Of a stretch of DNA of 64,000 bases, positions 49,968 through 59,538 are shown one piece after another (the first letter of the stretch is position 1; every line of letters begins with the position of its first letter). The position numbers and the translations under genes were made by a program. A model generated the notes under the pieces. It was not told the DNA's origin. It worked only from the letters and a program-made list of their open reading frames with translations, and did no database searches. The DNA is from Pirellulaceae bacterium (GTDB lineage: Bacteria; Planctomycetota; Planctomycetia; Pirellulales; Pirellulaceae): the NCBI GenBank assembly GCA_029243025.1, contig JAQWSU010000006.1, positions 186,001 through 250,000 of the forward strand, in the 5' to 3' direction.

Positions 49968-50522
49968 TCACTTCTGCTTGACGAACTTACGGACCGAGCT
50001 GTCCTGTAGCTGCGGGCCGGCATTTGTGTCGGTATGTCGCGGTGAAGCACTGCGAACCATAGCGATCCGTCCCGTGCGAACGAGTTCCGTGATTCCGTAC
50101 GGTCGCATCCGATCGATGAAAGCTTCGATCTTCGTCTCGCGACCCGAAATCTCGATCGTCACTTCATCCGGTCCGACATCGACAATTCGTCCGCGAAAAA
50201 TCTGAGTGAGCTCGCGGATCTCGCTCCGCTTACCACCGGGCAGGGCCTTGACCTTCAACAACATCAGATCACGTTCAACGTAGTCCTGCGCACTCACATC
50301 AACCACTTTGACCACGGTGACGATTTTCTCGAGTTGCTTGCGAATCTGCTCGAGCACTCGATCATCACCCACAACCACAAAGGTCATGCGTGATAGCTGA
50401 GAATCTTCGGTCTCACCAACGGCGAGTGAATCGATGTTGTAGCCGCGCGACGCTAGCATGCCCGAGATGTGTGCTAACACACCGGGAACATTTTGGACGA
50501 CAGCCGAAAGGACATGACGCAT
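49968..50522 (-). CDS. ilvN: Acetolactate synthase small (regulatory) subunit
   Basis: A 184-residue regulatory subunit with an N-terminal ACT domain ([34 protein letters not shown]) and the C-terminal ALS small-subunit domain (about 80-160, [24 protein letters not shown]). It gives valine feedback control to the large subunit, here encoded 6 kb away at 56446-58212. Followed by ilvC. Confidence 0.95.
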   Translation of the reverse strand: MRHVLSAVVQNVPGVLAHISGMLASRGYNIDSLAVGETEDSQLSRMTFVVVGDDRVLEQIRKQLEKIVTVVKVVDVSAQDYVERDLMLLKVKALPGGKRSEIRELTQIFRGRIVDVGPDEVTIEISGRETKIEAFIDRMRPYGITELVRTGRIAMVRSASPRHTDTNAGPQLQDSSVRKFVKQK

Positions 50523-50712
50523 CGGATCTAAAGGCCCCTTAACAATTTACGGCAAACGAGCATGATAATCGGCCAACCCCAGCTCCACAAGCCGTCAAGC
50601 ATGCAGTCTCGACAGCAGCAGCCCTGGCCGGATAGTCCTCTTCGTCGATAGAATGAAAGGGTCAGCCCTTTTAAGTTCGTGGATTTAAGTTCACCCCCGT
50701 TTTAGGTCGAAC

Positions 50713-51726
50713 ATGAACAAGGTAACTCCCTCAGTTTCGAGCTCACCAACGTCGCCCGTTGCTGCGAAGCGCTCGGCTCGCGAGGTTGCCCAGGAAAGAC
50801 AAGCCCGCATTCGTTCTTCACTTCGTGACTCCTCGGCTATCCTTCCGACGCTTCGTCCCTCGGACCCGCAGGCTGAATCCATGCCGTTTCGTGTCGACCT
50901 AGACATTTTCCGCGGTCCCGTTGACCTCCTGCTCTACCTGGTGCGCAAACACGAGGTCGACATCCAGAATATCCCCGTCGCCAAAATAACTGAACAATAT
51001 CTTGATCATCTAGCGGTGCTAGAACAGCTTGATATCAACGCTGTTGGCGATTTTCTAGAAATGGCCAGCTTGCTCGTCGAGATCAAATCAAAACTCGTGC
51101 TTCCCGCCAGTGACGACGACGAGGAAGAAGAATTGGCGCTGGATGACCCGCGAGAAGAATTGGTCACGCAATTGCTCCAATACAAACAGTACAAAGATGC
51201 CGCTAGCATCTTGGAAGAGCGTGGACGGAATTGGTCGAATTGTTTCACTCGACTTGCCAATGACCTGCCGCCTCGCGACATTAATCCAGCCGAGCAGCCG
51301 ATTCACGAAGTTGAACTTTGGGATCTTGTCAGCGCACTGGGCCGAGTGATCAAAGCCAATGAAGTCGCACAGCCCAAAAACATCGTCTACGACGATACCC
51401 CCATCCATATCTACATGGAGACGATTCACCAAAAACTCTGTGATGATGGGCAAGTGGCCTTTACCGACATGTTCCAAGTTGGCATGCACAAGTCGGCATT
51501 GATCGGTGTGTTCCTAGCCGTCTTAGAGTTGGTGCGTCATCACCAAGTTCACGCAGAGCAAGACGGGTTGCATGGTGAGATCTACCTGTTGTCTGGCGAA
51601 GCATTTGGTGAGCGAATCGACTTGTCGAATGTCGATCAGTACGAGGGCTCCGAGGCCGATGATCCGAATCGCGAAGAGGCCGATCCGGGTAGCGAAGAGG
51701 CCGAATCGACAAGTAAACCTCGTTGA
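50713..51726 (+). CDS. scpA: Segregation and condensation protein A
   Basis: A 337-residue kleisin that bridges SMC heads for chromosome segregation. The family core starts at about residue 57: FRGPVDLLLYLVRKHEVDIQNIPVAKITEQYL, then LEMASLLVEIKSKLVLP. The N-terminal 55 residues are Ser/Arg-rich and probably disordered; an internal ATG at 50881 is an alternative start. The C-terminal 30 residues are acidic with a repeated EEA(D/E) motif. A short hairpin (AAAGGG/CCCTTT, 50656-50671) precedes it. No scpB is adjacent. Confidence 0.93.
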   Translation: MNKVTPSVSSSPTSPVAAKRSAREVAQERQARIRSSLRDSSAILPTLRPSDPQAESMPFRVDLDIFRGPVDLLLYLVRKHEVDIQNIPVAKITEQYLDHLAVLEQLDINAVGDFLEMASLLVEIKSKLVLPASDDDEEEELALDDPREELVTQLLQYKQYKDAASILEERGRNWSNCFTRLANDLPPRDINPAEQPIHEVELWDLVSALGRVIKANEVAQPKNIVYDDTPIHIYMETIHQKLCDDGQVAFTDMFQVGMHKSALIGVFLAVLELVRHHQVHAEQDGLHGEIYLLSGEAFGERIDLSNVDQYEGSEADDPNREEADPGSEEAESTSKPR

Positions 51727-51763
51727 TCCCGCCAACGTGGCACTAATCCCGCCAACGTGGCAC
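51726..51763. repeat. 18-base direct repeat, period 20
   Basis: ATCCCGCCAACGTGGCAC occurs at 51726-51743 and again at 51746-51763, between the stop of scpA and the end of the convergent rhamnulokinase gene. Confidence 0.9.
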
Positions 51764-51787
51764 GGGCTTGGTTCCAGCAAGCTCGCT

Positions 51788-53284
51788 TCATTCGTCCAAA
51801 AGTGTCACGAATCGTTGGTAAGCATTGTCCCATTCGGCAGCGTTTTGCGGTTCGTACTGAGCGATAGGGAAGCTCTGAGAAATGACCTGTCGTGCTTGAC
51901 TGATCGATTCGATGTCACCTGCCGCGATGGCTTGCACCATCACATTGCCAATTGCCGTCGCTTCCACGGGACCGGCCAAAACCAAGCGATTGCAGGCGTT
52001 GGCAGTCATTTGGCAAAGCTGCTGATTTTGCGTCCCTCCACCCACAATGTGAATCTTTTGGATCGCCCCTTTTGTCAGCTGTTCGAGTCGACCGAGCACC
52101 GAACGGTAGCAGAGGGCCAGACTTTCCAACGCACAACGAACAATGGCCCCTTCATCTTGGGGCACCGGCTGACCCCTGCGAGCACACGCTTCTTGAATCG
52201 TGACAGGCATGTCATCGGGTGCCGAAAAAACCGCATCGTCCGGGTTAATCAGACCTTGTAACGGTTGCGCCTCTTCGGCCATCTGAGTCAGCTGATTCCA
52301 ATCGAATTTCCGTCCAGCACGCGCCCAGACTCGTTGACATTCCTGAACCAACCAGAGGCCGGTGATATTCTTGAGAAGTCGAATCGTTCCACCAACGCCA
52401 CCCTCATTGGTGAAATTCAGTTCACGGCAGGTTTCACTGATGACCGGATCGGCGACTTCAACACCCATCAGAGACCAAGTGCCACTGCTGATGTAGCACC
52501 AATCTGGCTGGTTGGAAACCTCTCCCTTCGCCGGCACCGCCATTACGGCACTCGCCGTGTCATGGGTGCCCGGAACAATTACCGAAGCTGATTTCAAACC
52601 CGTAGCGTTGGCAATTTCAGGACGCAAAGCTCCCAGGTTGGTTCCCGGATGAATGATCGATTGCAGCATCGAGTCGGGCAAGTCAAAACGAGACAAGAGA
52701 TCTCGAGACCAATCCTGGGAACTGGGATTGAGAAACTGAGTGGTAGTGGCATCCGTGAATTCGTTCGCCTTTTCACCCGTTAATAACCAATGAAAGAAGT
52801 CCGGAATCATCAAGAGCGATTCAGCAGCATCGAGCAGGGAAGACTGAGCTCGACGCATGGCCAACAATTGAAAAAGTGTGTTGATTTCCATGAATTGCAA
52901 ACCGGTCGCGGCAAAAATCTCCTCGCGACTGACCGTTCGAAAAGCGTGGTCAAGAATGCCAGCCGTTTCCGGATCACGATAGTGATAGGGATTTCCCAAC
53001 AATTCGTCGTTTCGACCGAGCAACGTGAAGTCAACGCCCCAGGTATCGACACCCACACTCACGATGTCATCACCAAACCGCTGCGACGCTGCAAGCATTG
53101 CCGCTTGGACGTCGGACCAAAGTCGCAATACGTCCCAGTACAGCCGCTTGTTGGATTGGACCGGGCCATTGGAAAATCGATGGATTTCCTCGAGCGAGAG
53201 CCGCTGACCGTTGAATTGCCCCGCGACACCCCGACCGCTGGAAGCGCCCAAATCGATCGCCAAATAGGTTCTCGAACTGCTCAT
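51788..53284 (-). CDS. rhaB: Rhamnulokinase
   Basis: A 498-residue FGGY-family kinase that phosphorylates L-rhamnulose in rhamnose breakdown. The N-terminal phosphate loop is YLAIDLGASSGRG; GVDTWGVDFTLLG carries the catalytic Asp of the rhamnulokinase group; PGTHDTASAVMAVP and SSGTWSLMGVE follow, and the adenosine motif is IHIVGGGTQNQQLCQMTA. The ATG at 53284 has AAGGAA 5 bases upstream; a longer frame exists without homology. No isomerase or aldolase of the pathway is adjacent in the window. Confidence 0.93.
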   Translation of the reverse strand: MSSSRTYLAIDLGASSGRGVAGQFNGQRLSLEEIHRFSNGPVQSNKRLYWDVLRLWSDVQAAMLAASQRFGDDIVSVGVDTWGVDFTLLGRNDELLGNPYHYRDPETAGILDHAFRTVSREEIFAATGLQFMEINTLFQLLAMRRAQSSLLDAAESLLMIPDFFHWLLTGEKANEFTDATTTQFLNPSSQDWSRDLLSRFDLPDSMLQSIIHPGTNLGALRPEIANATGLKSASVIVPGTHDTASAVMAVPAKGEVSNQPDWCYISSGTWSLMGVEVADPVISETCRELNFTNEGGVGGTIRLLKNITGLWLVQECQRVWARAGRKFDWNQLTQMAEEAQPLQGLINPDDAVFSAPDDMPVTIQEACARRGQPVPQDEGAIVRCALESLALCYRSVLGRLEQLTKGAIQKIHIVGGGTQNQQLCQMTANACNRLVLAGPVEATAIGNVMVQAIAAGDIESISQARQVISQSFPIAQYEPQNAAEWDNAYQRFVTLLDE

Positions 53285-53605
53285 GAATTTCCTTTTCGAT
53301 AGCTTGTCGAAAGTTGAATTCGCAACCCACACGACTGGAGAATATCGCCCAAATCGTGACGGAAATCGTGACCCGGACATCCCCGAACGTCAAGTAGCAG
53401 TCCTGTTTGAGAGCCAACGCCTTGCAGAAGCGGAGCCGCTCAGCACTGTTGCCCCGCACCCCAGACAGACACAAGCAACCTTCCTGGATGCTGCGGCCGA
53501 TCCGCCAATCGATCGCGATCTGTCGATGCGTTTCTCGGCAACAGCGACCCACCTGAGCCAGATCGAGGCCGATCAACAGCTTGCCCAATCACTTCCGAAT
53601 GTAGT

Positions 53606-53650
53606 AACTAGTCAAGTTTTTCCCCCTCAGATCCGATACTTGACTTAGTT
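53606..53650. promoter_or_regulatory. Imperfect dyad, candidate operator before cysH
   Basis: AACTAGTCAAG (53606-53616) pairs with CTTGACTTAGTT (53639-53650) with one extra base, 22 bases apart. The right arm covers the -35 box of the cysH promoter, so a bound dimer would block RNA polymerase. The downstream Rrf2 regulator is a natural candidate ligand. Confidence 0.45.
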
Positions 53651-53668
53651 GATCAACATTCATATGAT
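53640..53668 (+). promoter_or_regulatory. Sigma-70-type promoter for cysH and the Rrf2 gene
   Basis: TTGACT (53640-53645), exactly 17 bases, TATGAT (53663-53668). Predicted start of transcription is near 53675, about 37 bases before the cysH ATG at 53712. This also rules out the ATG at 53664 as start codon. Confidence 0.6.
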
Positions 53669-53711
53669 TGGACGCGTTGCACTGGACCCGATTAATAATC
53701 GACACGATCAG

Positions 53712-54452
53712 ATGATGACCTCCACACCGACTCGCTCGAATGGCCCTCCTACTGCTGCGCAGCTAGCTGAGTTGGAGCAACAATCCAACGAATTCGAAAC
53801 GGCTTCACCCGCAGAAATCATCGCCTGGACCACCAAACGTTTCGGCGCCGAATTGACGATGGGCACCGCGTTTGGGCCGGAGGGCATGGTCATCATCCAT
53901 CTATTGGCGGAAGTCGCTCCCCAGATTCACATCTTCAATTTGGACACGGGTTATCAATTTGCGGAGACACTACAGTTGCGAGATTTGGTCGCCGAACGAT
54001 ATGGAATCGAAGTGGAAATGCTGCAACCGGAAATGACGGTTAAAGAGTACGAACGGCACCACGGCGGCCCTCTCTACAAGACAAATCCAAATCAATGCTG
54101 TTTTGATCGCAAGATCAGTCTGCTGAATCGGGCCACCGAAGGGAAAGCTGCGTGGATCAGCGCCATCCGGAGAGATCAAAGTGCAGATCGGGCGCGGACT
54201 CCGATCGTTGGTTGGGACAAGAAATTCAACCTCATCAAAGTGAATCCACTGGCAAATACCACGAAGTCCGACATCTGGAAACTGATCACGGACAACGACA
54301 TCCCCTACAATCCGCTTCATGACAAGGGCTTCACGAGCATTGGCTGCCAACCCTGCACCCGAGCCGTAATTTTTGGCGAAGACGAGCGTGCCGGGCGTTG
54401 GAGTGGAACCGCAAAGACAGAGTGCGGGTTACATTCTCTCGAAGACGACTAG
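53712..54452 (+). CDS. cysH: Phosphoadenylyl/adenylyl-sulfate reductase
   Basis: About 246 residues. It reduces activated sulfate to sulfite in sulfate assimilation. The PP-loop-like start is TMGTAFGPEGMVIIHLL, then DTGYQFAETL. The Cys pairs NQCCFDRK and GCQPCTR would bind a [4Fe-4S] cluster, which is typical of enzymes using adenylyl sulfate rather than the E. coli PAPS type. The C-terminal catalytic motif is KTECGLH. The start is set at 53712 because the -10 box lies at 53663-53668. The Rrf2 gene follows after 16 bases. Confidence 0.92.
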   Translation: MMTSTPTRSNGPPTAAQLAELEQQSNEFETASPAEIIAWTTKRFGAELTMGTAFGPEGMVIIHLLAEVAPQIHIFNLDTGYQFAETLQLRDLVAERYGIEVEMLQPEMTVKEYERHHGGPLYKTNPNQCCFDRKISLLNRATEGKAAWISAIRRDQSADRARTPIVGWDKKFNLIKVNPLANTTKSDIWKLITDNDIPYNPLHDKGFTSIGCQPCTRAVIFGEDERAGRWSGTAKTECGLHSLEDD

Positions 54453-54468
54453 CATTCGAATCCTGATT

Positions 54469-54897
54469 ATGCACGTGTCTGCCAAGACTGAGTATGCTTG
54501 TATTGCGATGCTGGAACTGGCCGCCAGTTTTACCGCTGGCGAACCCGTCCAGGTCCGTCGCATCGCCAAGTCACACGGCATTCCCTCGCGCTTTCTTGTT
54601 CAGATTCTTTTGCAATTAAAAAATGCGGGACTCGTATCCAGTACACGAGGTGCCGCTGGCGGTTATCGTCTTGCTCGGAATCCGTCCGACATCAGCATGC
54701 TGGATGTCATGGAGGCGATCGAAGGTGGAGACACAAGCTTGACCAGCAACACGTCGACCCCCTCGGCAGCAGCCAAAACCCTGATTGAAACTTGGTCCAT
54801 TGCAGCGGATCGCCAGCGAGAAGTCTTGCGGGCTACGAATTTTGCCGAACTGGCCGAACGGGCCAGTGGTGAAACACAAGACATGTACTACATCTGA
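54469..54897 (+). CDS. Rrf2-family transcriptional regulator
   Basis: A 142-residue regulator with the family start HVSAKTEYACIAMLELA, a winged helix-turn-helix (VRRIAKSHGIPSRFLVQILLQLKNAGLV) and the wing RGAAGGYRLAR. The three Cys that hold an Fe-S cluster in IscR/NsrR are absent, so it more likely senses by protein contact or small molecule, as CymR of cysteine metabolism does. It sits in one transcript with cysH, so control of sulfate reduction is the most likely role (inference). The ATG at 54469 matches the family start. Confidence 0.9.
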   Translation: MHVSAKTEYACIAMLELAASFTAGEPVQVRRIAKSHGIPSRFLVQILLQLKNAGLVSSTRGAAGGYRLARNPSDISMLDVMEAIEGGDTSLTSNTSTPSAAAKTLIETWSIAADRQREVLRATNFAELAERASGETQDMYYI

Positions 54898-55070
54898 AAC
54901 GTCGATCGCTCCGACGAACTCTTGCGGCACCCAGTCAAATAAAATTCTCCTTTTTCCAGGCGGCAATTTCAACAAACTGGTCGCAATAATAAGGTTGACG
55001 TGGTAGGCTGCGGCGCTGCATTGGCTCTGAAACCTAGCGCGCATTACTTATTTCTGAGGGGTTCCTATTG

Positions 55071-56303
55071 ATGGCCAGACGACTGCAAGATTTTTTCGGA
55101 CTCACGAATACGCGTCGGCTAGCAAGCGTTCAGAAAGGCCGCAAAGTTGCCTTTGAGTCTCTCGAACTACGCCGGGTCCTAGCCTCCTCAGTCGGAGAAA
55201 TTGCTCATCTTACGGGAGATAGCAATCTCGATGGCGCCTTCGACCAAAGTGATTTGGTTGCAGTTTTTCAAAACGGCAAATACGAAACTGGGCAAGTCGC
55301 AAGTTGGAGTGAAGGCGACTGGAATGGCGACCAGCGGTTTGATTCCGCAGACTTGGTACTCGCCATGAACTCGGGCGGCTACGGCACCGTTATGCCGACC
55401 CGTTTCGATGCCGACGATGGAGACGCGGATCAGGATGATGAACCGGGCGAGCGACTCGGATGGGCAGAACGCATCGCCCAATGGAGAGAGGATCGACTAG
55501 CTGACGATGGGGAAGATGAAGGCGATGAAGGCGAGCGGCTCGGATGGGCAGAACGCATCGCCCAATGGAGAGAGGATCGACTGGCTGACGATGGGGAAGA
55601 TGAGGGCGAAGAAGGGGAGCGGCTCGGATGGGCAGAACGCATCGCCCAATGGAGAGAGGATCGACTAGCTGGCGATGGGGAAGATGAAGGCGAAGAAGGC
55701 GAGCGACTTGGATGGGCAGAACGCATCGCCCAATGGAGAGAGAATCGACTAGCTGACGATGGGGAAGATGAAGGCGAAGAAGGCGATGAGGGCGAAGAAG
55801 GCGAGCGGCTTGGATGGGCAGAACGCATCGCCCAATGGAGAGAGAATCGACTAGCTGACGATGGGGAAGATGAAGGCGAGCGACTTGGATGGGCAGAACG
55901 CATCACCCAATGGAAAGAGAATCGACTAGCTGACGATGAGGAAGAAAAAGGCGACGAAGGCGATGAGGGCGAGCGGCTCGGATGGGCCGAACGCATTGCA
56001 GAATGGAAAGAGAATCGCAAACCTGATCAGCAACAACGAATCGATTCCATCCGCGAGAAGCTTGCAGACGGTTCGATCACAGGCCTTGATGAAGCCGGCC
56101 TAGCTGCCGTCAATGCGGCCTTGGAAAGTGGCGATGCTCGTGCCGCCATGAAAATCATTCGACAGGCACACGTCGACAAAATCATGCAGGAACAGGCAAA
56201 CCGCCGCGAACAGCAAGAAGAAGGTGACCTAGCACAAGGGTTCCCAATGCAAGCGGTAAATGATTTCGTGAAAGGCCTTCGCGAACGGGCTGCCCGAGGC
56301 TAG
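55071..56303 (+). CDS. Exported dockerin-like protein with seven acidic tandem repeats
   Basis: A 410-residue protein. Residues about 20-40 include VAFESLELRRVLASS, the planctomycete-type N-terminal export motif. Two EF-hand loops follow in a dockerin-like pair: GDSNLDGAFDQSDLV (about 50-64) and GDWNGDQRFDSADLV (about 82-96). From residue 126 come seven repeats of a GERLGWAERIAQWRE(D/N)RLAD unit linked by Asp/Glu-rich spacers of varied length. The C-terminal 95 residues are helical and charged, with no known domain. GAGGGG precedes the ATG. Calcium binding and a surface location are likely; the function is unknown. The Rrf2 gene upstream is probably unrelated. Confidence 0.85.
   Translation: MARRLQDFFGLTNTRRLASVQKGRKVAFESLELRRVLASSVGEIAHLTGDSNLDGAFDQSDLVAVFQNGKYETGQVASWSEGDWNGDQRFDSADLVLAMNSGGYGTVMPTRFDADDGDADQDDEPGERLGWAERIAQWREDRLADDGEDEGDEGERLGWAERIAQWREDRLADDGEDEGEEGERLGWAERIAQWREDRLAGDGEDEGEEGERLGWAERIAQWRENRLADDGEDEGEEGDEGEEGERLGWAERIAQWRENRLADDGEDEGERLGWAERITQWKENRLADDEEEKGDEGDEGERLGWAERIAEWKENRKPDQQQRIDSIREKLADGSITGLDEAGLAAVNAALESGDARAAMKIIRQAHVDKIMQEQANRREQQEEGDLAQGFPMQAVNDFVKGLRERAARG
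55446..56019. repeat. Seven-copy coding tandem repeat, about 84 bases per unit
   Basis: Units begin at 55446, 55530, 55614, 55698, 55800, 55875 and 55968, so the first three steps are exactly 84 bases and later ones are 102, 75 and 93. All changes are multiples of three and keep the frame. The first four copies are almost identical at DNA level, pointing to recent expansion; the last two diverge more. Confidence 0.95.
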
Positions 56304-56323
56304 AACCTGCATCGAATCGCCGC

Positions 56324-56349
56324 GGCGAGTTAAGCGAAAATAACTCGCC
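56324..56349. terminator. Candidate bidirectional terminator
   Basis: A perfect 9-base stem, GGCGAGTTA (56324-56332) with TAACTCGCC (56341-56349), and an 8-base A-rich loop. It lies 20 bases after the dockerin-like gene and before the end of the convergent ilvB. The T-rich tract after it is interrupted. Confidence 0.5.
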
Positions 56350-56445
56350 CGGCCATCTTCTTATCTTTCGATCGCTGGCCCATATGTGGATCTGCGCTCG
56401 ATAGTATCTGCGCAGAAAAGCGATTCAAACTTGGCTCTCAGCTCA

Positions 56446-58212
56446 TCATTCTTTGATGATGTCGTTGACGGTCATTCCAGACGGGATCATCGGCAACACT
56501 TGCGACTGATAGGGCACCTGTACGTCCAAAACGAAGGGACCGTCATAGTGAATCATTTCCTCGAGAGCGGCCTGCAAATCGGATTTCTCGGCGACTGTTG
56601 CAGCTCCGCAACCGTAACCCTTGGCGATCTGAACGAAGTCGGGATATCGGTCTTCGACAAACCCACCCGATCCTTGCCCCGTCGCTTCCGGATGATGGAT
56701 CGGGCCCAAATAAGTATGTGCTCGGTTACCATCCATGAATCGGTCCTCCCATTGGACGACCATCCCGAGATGCTGGTTATTGAGCAGGAGCACTTTGACA
56801 GGTAGGTTTTCACAGTAGCAGGTAGCCAATTCTTGAATGTTCATCTGGAAACTGCCATCGCCGTCGATGTCAATCACCAAGGCATCTGGATGAGCGGCCT
56901 GGACCCCCATGGCCGCGGGCAAACCAAAGCCCATGGTTCCCAACCCAGAACTGGAATGCCAACGTCGAGGACGATTGAACTTGTAGAATTGGGCCGCCCA
57001 CATTTGATGCTGCCCGACCCCCACTGTGATATAGGTGTCTAGATCACCCGTCAGATCCGAAAGCATGTCGATGGCATGCTGCTGCAGGATTCCATCAGAA
57101 TTCTTGTCGTAGGTGAGCGGATCCGCTTGCTTCCATTGCTGGCACTGCCGCACCCAGGCGGAAATATCTTCGGGTGGCTCAACGATCTGGTTCAATTCGG
57201 TCAACACCTGCTTCACGTCCGCGACGATTGGCAGATGAGCTTCCTTATTTTTGTTGATTTCAGAAGCGTCGACGTCGACATGAATGATTTTGGCGTGTTC
57301 GGCGAACGCTTCTAACTTACCGGTCACGCGATCATCAAACCGAACGCCGAGCGCAATCAATAGATCCGCCTCGGAAACGGCCACGTTAGAATAAACGGTA
57401 CCGTGCATCCCCAGCATGCCCAAGAAACGATCGTCCGTCGCGGGCAGCGCCCCCAGTCCCATCACCGTCAACGTTGTGGGGATGCCCGTTTTCTCGACTA
57501 GTTCTCGTAACTCATTACTCGCATCGGCCGATATTACGCCTCCCCCGGCATAGATGACCGGTCGTTTCGCCAATTTGATCGCTGCCGCCATTTGCTTGAT
57601 CTGCTCGGGGCGTGCGCTTCGTTGCAGCACACGATAGCCAGGCAGATTCATTTCAGCATCCCAGTCAGGATCACATTGAGTAGTCTGAACATCCTTGGGA
57701 ATATCGACCAACACAGGACCTGGACGTCCAGTTGTGGCGACGTGAAAAGCTTCCTTCATCACGCGTGGTAAATCATTGACGTCGGTGACCAAATAGTGGT
57801 GTTTCGTAATGCCGCGACAGACTTCGACCAGCGGCGTTTCTTGAAAAGCATCTTTCCCGATCACATGCGTGGGAACCTGCCCAGTGATAGCGACCATTGG
57901 GATGCTGTCCAGTTTTGCGTCGGCGATCGCGGTGACAAGATTGGTTGCTCCTGGACCACTGGTTGCCATCACCACACCCACGCGTCCAGTCGAGCGAGCG
58001 AAACCTTGTGCAGCAAATGCACCACCCTGTTCATGTCGAGGCAGGATTGTTCGCAGCCGATCCGCATATCGCGTCAGTGCCTGGTGCAGGGGCATACTTG
58101 CACCTCCAGGATAGGCGAACAGGGTATCAACGCCATTGTCGACGAGCGATTTCACAAGGATGTCGGCGCCGGTCAAAACTTGAGCGTTGGTTGACTTTCC
58201 AGTGGTGGCCAC
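56446..58212 (-). CDS. ilvB: Acetolactate synthase large (catalytic) subunit
   Basis: A 588-residue ThDP enzyme that joins two pyruvates, or pyruvate and 2-oxobutyrate, at the head of branched-chain amino acid synthesis. The catalytic Glu is in [19 protein letters not shown] region around residues 200-330; the ThDP/Mg motif is [13 protein letters not shown] to [10 protein letters not shown]. The GTG start has GGGGAGA 7 bases upstream. Its small subunit and ilvC are 6 kb away on the same strand, with scpA, rhaB, cysH and others between. Confidence 0.96.
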   Translation of the reverse strand: MATTGKSTNAQVLTGADILVKSLVDNGVDTLFAYPGGASMPLHQALTRYADRLRTILPRHEQGGAFAAQGFARSTGRVGVVMATSGPGATNLVTAIADAKLDSIPMVAITGQVPTHVIGKDAFQETPLVEVCRGITKHHYLVTDVNDLPRVMKEAFHVATTGRPGPVLVDIPKDVQTTQCDPDWDAEMNLPGYRVLQRSARPEQIKQMAAAIKLAKRPVIYAGGGVISADASNELRELVEKTGIPTTLTVMGLGALPATDDRFLGMLGMHGTVYSNVAVSEADLLIALGVRFDDRVTGKLEAFAEHAKIIHVDVDASEINKNKEAHLPIVADVKQVLTELNQIVEPPEDISAWVRQCQQWKQADPLTYDKNSDGILQQHAIDMLSDLTGDLDTYITVGVGQHQMWAAQFYKFNRPRRWHSSSGLGTMGFGLPAAMGVQAAHPDALVIDIDGDGSFQMNIQELATCYCENLPVKVLLLNNQHLGMVVQWEDRFMDGNRAHTYLGPIHHPEATGQGSGGFVEDRYPDFVQIAKGYGCGAATVAEKSDLQAALEEMIHYDGPFVLDVQVPYQSQVLPMIPSGMTVNDIIKE

Positions 58213-58899
58213 AGACGATTTCTCCCCAGGATTTGCAAAAATAGATCGACCAGCGACGGTGAGGCGCTCGGCAAGGCCAATTTCACGCCCTTATCGGGCA
58301 AAAACCGACCGTGGAGACCCTAGCACCATCCATTTGGAAGCATAGCCTCTGCTACAAGGTTCTGTCAAAGCTGTCAGCCACGGAACCCGGCTCACAGCGA
58401 GGATTAGCCCATTTGCAGACGAACAGCCTACCTAGCCGTCCTGATGAGACATCGGTCGACTTGATAAGGTTCACTCGATCGACATTATTCCCTCTGACTC
58501 ACCCAAGCTGGAAAGGTGACGCGCGCCTTTCGACCGGATCCATACCGACGCGCACGTTGATTTTCGGCAACCCGCGTCCACTCGCACACGCCCGATTCCA
58601 CGGTCGCCTCCCGTGCCCCACCTCCCTTTCGACCGCCACGCCACTCGTTACGAGATTTTATATCGGCTACTGCTGCTGAGCGCTGAGCAGCTTGTTAAGC
58701 AATCCTAACTGTAGGACTGCCAACGCTTCCGCGTGCCTTGTTTCAAAATGAATACAACTTCTTGGTGAGCAGAACGATGGTAATCAGCGTCCGGCAACGA
58801 TAATCGGATCTTTTTCGCTTCACTTAAACTTCCCACCCGATGACATTTTGCGCTACAAACCTTTGCAAGCTGCCTCGCCATCATCAAGATTCCCAGAGC
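58213..58899. other. Intergenic region, 687 bases
   Basis: It contains the ilvB leader near its low end. No gene, attenuator or RNA was recognised. A frame at 58311-58679 lacks any family resemblance. Confidence 0.45.
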
Positions 58900-59530
58900 A
58901 TGAAACAGTTGCTTTTCTGGTCGTTCTTCGACCTTCTGAACAGTCCATGACTCCTCACGCGACCGCCAATGATGTGGTCACCGGTTGGAACCAGATCGCC
59001 TCTGAGCTATTTCTAGCGGACACAAAAACAGAATCCGGGCATGGCTCCTTATTCGATGGCGATGATCAACTTGGCCATCTACGATGCTCTCAACAACATT
59101 TCCTCGCAATATCAGCCGTGCTATGCGCATCGGGCGGTGACCCCAAACACGTCGTAGGAAGCTGCTGCGATTCAATCGACCTTTCGTGTGCTGACTTCCA
59201 TTTACCCCAGTCAACAATCACTGCTTGATGTGAAACGGGTTGCTTCGTTGGATTTTATGCCCAGCGGTGAAGCAAAGACCAATGGCATCTCATACGGAGA
59301 TTTGGTTGGCAAATCAATCGTCAGTTTGCGTATCTCTGACGGATTTGACGAGATGGTGGCTTATTCACCTCACGACGGAATTGGGCAGCCATGTAGCCAA
59401 CCAAATCACCGCGCACCACTTTCAGCCCATTCCAGAACCGTCCACTCAATTGACGATCCTGTTAGGAATACTCGGCCTCGTCCGTAACCGGCAAACTGCC
59501 TCGGCGAATACTCGCTGGTCTCGAATTTAG
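58900..59530 (+). pseudogene. Decayed vanadium-haloperoxidase-like PEP-CTERM gene
   Basis: Pieces of one protein appear in three frames. A signal-peptide-like start MKQLLFWSFF (from 58900); then VVTGWNQIASELFLADTK in another frame (about 58970-59030); then back to the first frame with MAMINLAIYDALNNISSQYQPC, an in-frame TAG near 59155, and AAIQSTFRVLTSIYPSQQSLLD with AKTNGISYGD and LRISDGFDEMV. These are the N-terminal helices of vanadium-dependent haloperoxidase/PAP2-like proteins of bacteria. In a third frame the end reads PIPEPSTQLTILLGILGLVRNR, a PEP-CTERM sorting tail (about 59430-59490). The vanadate-binding core is missing, so a large deletion and at least three frame or stop lesions have occurred. 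Confidence 0.72.
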
Positions 59531-59538
59531 TGGAGCAA

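Noticed and set aside
53649-53711. Upstream starts of cysH (TTG 53649, ATG 53664)
   Set aside because: They fall within the -35/-10 region of a good promoter and add residues without family match.
55446-56019. Tandem repeats considered as a CRISPR array
   Set aside because: The units are contiguous coding repeats in frame, with no unique spacers and no cas genes nearby.
55430-56020. 196-residue minus-strand frame rich in Ser-Pro, opposite the tandem repeats
   Set aside because: It exists only because the repeat is in frame on both strands; it has no ribosome site or family resemblance.
58311-58679. 122-residue plus-strand frame upstream of the pseudogene
   Set aside because: No family resemblance, no ribosome site, and it covers the ilvB leader on the other strand.
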